Shown one piece after another: positions 6,353 through 7,768 of a DNA stretch of 7,768 nt. Position 1 is the stretch's first letter; each line of letters opens with the position of its first letter. The stretch is from Tannerella sp. (GTDB lineage: Bacteria; Bacteroidota; Bacteroidia; Bacteroidales; Tannerellaceae): assembly GCA_031275525.1 (NCBI GenBank), contig JAISOP010000042.1, positions 1 through 7,768 of the forward strand. Reading direction: 5' to 3'. A program made the position numbers and the translations under genes. Below the pieces are notes generated by a model. The model saw only the letters and a list, made by a program, of their open reading frames with translations, was not told the origin of the DNA and did no database searches.

Positions 6353-7768
6353 ATGCACATCATCACACAAGGCGCATCCTTTTTTTACCGCAGCCGGCAA
6401 CGGGAGGTGGAATCCTATGGATCGCGCACGGCCGATATTCAGCAGGAGCAATTAAAAAGAATAGTAAAACGGGCGGGAAAAACGGAATGGGGTAAAAAGC
6501 ACGGCTACGGGAGTATTCGCGACTATGCGACGTATGCCCGGCGGGTACCGCTGCAAACCTATGAAACGCTCAAATCGTCGATTCAGCGGATGATTAACGG
6601 GGAAGAAGACATCCTGTGGCCCTCCGCGGTGAAATGGTATGCCCGGAGCAGCGGCACGACAAACGACAAAAGCAAGTTCATTCCCGTGACGCGGGAAATT
6701 TTACGGAGTTCGCACTACCGGGGCGGTTACGATACGGTGGGGCTTTACCTGCGGAATTATCCCGAGAGCCGATTCTTTTCCAAAAAGGGATTGGTACTGG
6801 GTGGAAGCCACAGCCTTTCGCCGCTGAACCGGAAGGCGCACTGCGGCGATTTGTCGGCCTTGCTGATACAGCACATCCCTTCGTGGGTGAACCTGGTGCG
6901 TATTCCCCCCAAGCGGATTATCCTGATGGACGAATGGGAATCGAAAATCAAGGCCATCGTAGAACATACATGGAACAAGGATGTGGGGAATCTTTCCGGC
7001 ATTCCGTCCTGGATGCTGACCCTCATTAAGGCGGTACTGAAGAAGGCCGGCCGCGAAACGCTGACGGAAGTCTGGCCGAACCTGGAAGTTTTCTTTCACG
7101 GGGGCATCAGTTTTGAACCCTACCGGACGCAGTACGAGTCCTTGATTCCTTCCAACCACATGCATTACATGGAAACCTACAATGCCTCGGAAGGTTTTTT
7201 CGGTATTCAGGACGACCCCGGGGACGCAAGCCTGTTACTGATGCTTGACTACGGTACCTTCTACGAATTTATTCCCATGACCGAATCGGGGGTGGAATCG
7301 CCGGTTGCCCTTCCGCTGGAGGAAGTAAAGGTTGGGGAAAACTATGCCCTGGTCCTTTCGACAGCCGGGGGACTGTGGCGCTACCGGATTGGGGATACGG
7401 TACGGTTCACGTCGCTCTTCCCGCACAAGTTTGTAATATCCGGCCGGACACAGCATTATATCAATGCCTTTGGGGAAGAATTGATGGTGGACAATGCGGA
7501 GAAAGGGATTCAAATGGCCTGCCGGCAGACGGGCGCGGAAGTGAACGGTTATACGGCGGCGCCGCTGTTTCTGCTGGACAAGGGGAAAGGCCGGCATCAA
7601 TGGCTCATTGAGTTTGAAAAGTCCCCAGCTTCCATCGAAGCATTTGCAGCCGCGCTGGACAACGCCCTCCAGACCTTGAACTCGGACTACGAGGCCAAGC
7701 GCTACCGGGAAATCTCCCTGCAACCGCCGGAAATCATTCCGGCGCGAAAGGAAGTGTTTCATCAGTGG
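6353..7768 (+). CDS. GH3-family acyl-adenylating enzyme (3' partial)
   Basis: The frame is open from ATG 6353 through the last base with no stop, giving 472 residues. Bacterial members are about 500 residues, so roughly 30 are missing at the right edge. The family is named after plant GH3 proteins, which activate a carboxylic acid with ATP and join it to an amino acid; they belong to the ANL adenylating superfamily. The ATP/AMP motifs are intact: SSGTTNDKSK (99-108), YNASEG (276-281) and YRIGD (344-348). The end of the visible part, NSDYEAKRYREISL, is characteristic of the C-terminal domain. There is no signal peptide, so it acts in the cytoplasm. The substrate in Bacteroidota is unknown to me, and auxin is not implied. 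The gap to the S41 stop is 33 bp, in the same frame and with no other ATG, so the start is firm. The leader is A/T-rich without a clear ribosome site. Confidence 0.88.
   Translation, partial: MHIITQGASFFYRSRQREVESYGSRTADIQQEQLKRIVKRAGKTEWGKKHGYGSIRDYATYARRVPLQTYETLKSSIQRMINGEEDILWPSAVKWYARSSGTTNDKSKFIPVTREILRSSHYRGGYDTVGLYLRNYPESRFFSKKGLVLGGSHSLSPLNRKAHCGDLSALLIQHIPSWVNLVRIPPKRIILMDEWESKIKAIVEHTWNKDVGNLSGIPSWMLTLIKAVLKKAGRETLTEVWPNLEVFFHGGISFEPYRTQYESLIPSNHMHYMETYNASEGFFGIQDDPGDASLLLMLDYGTFYEFIPMTESGVESPVALPLEEVKVGENYALVLSTAGGLWRYRIGDTVRFTSLFPHKFVISGRTQHYINAFGEELMVDNAEKGIQMACRQTGAEVNGYTAAPLFLLDKGKGRHQWLIEFEKSPASIEAFAAALDNALQTLNSDYEAKRYREISLQPPEIIPARKEVFHQW

Noticed and set aside
6317..6355. 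S41 and GH3 genes in the same frame, separated by one TGA: possible readthrough fusion or broken single gene
   Set aside because: Each product is complete at the junction: S41 ends after its usual C-terminal helix and GH3 begins at its usual N-terminus. The shared frame is a one-in-three chance.
6616..7165. Overlapping open frames on both strands within the GH3 gene
   Set aside because: The GH3 frame from 6353 to the edge has intact family motifs through this region; these are shadows.
1..7768. CRISPR array, tRNA/rRNA, insertion sequence, prophage or toxin-antitoxin genes
   Set aside because: No spaced repeats, tRNA-like cloverleaf, transposase or integrase motif, or small paired genes were seen on either strand.

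Overview
The window reads as chromosome of a Bacteroidales-type bacterium (phylum Bacteroidota) with fairly GC-rich coding sequence. The clues are a ParC of the Bacteroidota type, promoter elements matching the TAnnTTTG -7 consensus of that phylum, weak or absent Shine-Dalgarno sequences, and an OmpA/DUF3316-like envelope protein. Genus cannot be settled by eye.

Layout. Bases 1-207 are the 3' end of a forward gene whose product ends in a surface-protein Ig-like repeat. Bases 208-408 are a convergent intergenic spacer rich in short GC hairpins. Bases 409-1524 (minus) encode a secreted calcineurin-like metallophosphoesterase. Bases 1525-1715 are a compact divergent control region containing a -7 element on each strand, a 7+7 bp inverted repeat, a four-copy tandem octamer and a 12-G homopolymer. 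From 1716 to the end runs a tight forward cluster: parC (topoisomerase IV subunit A), a predicted outer-membrane barrel protein (overlapping parC by ATGA), a lipoprotein S41 peptidase (9 bp downstream), and a GH3-family acyl-adenylating enzyme (33 bp downstream) that runs off the right edge about 30 residues short of the usual family end.

How the genes work together. The four forward genes are spaced like one transcription unit driven from the parC promoter. This would join an essential chromosome-decatenation enzyme to three genes of unknown physiological role, two of them envelope proteins. No defence, CRISPR, phage, IS or RNA gene is visible. I do not see a clear undescribed system. The points most worth a second look are the divergent control region, the coupling of parC to envelope genes, a clamp-binding-like tail on ParC, and a metallophosphoesterase in which both histidines expected at metal site 1 are replaced.
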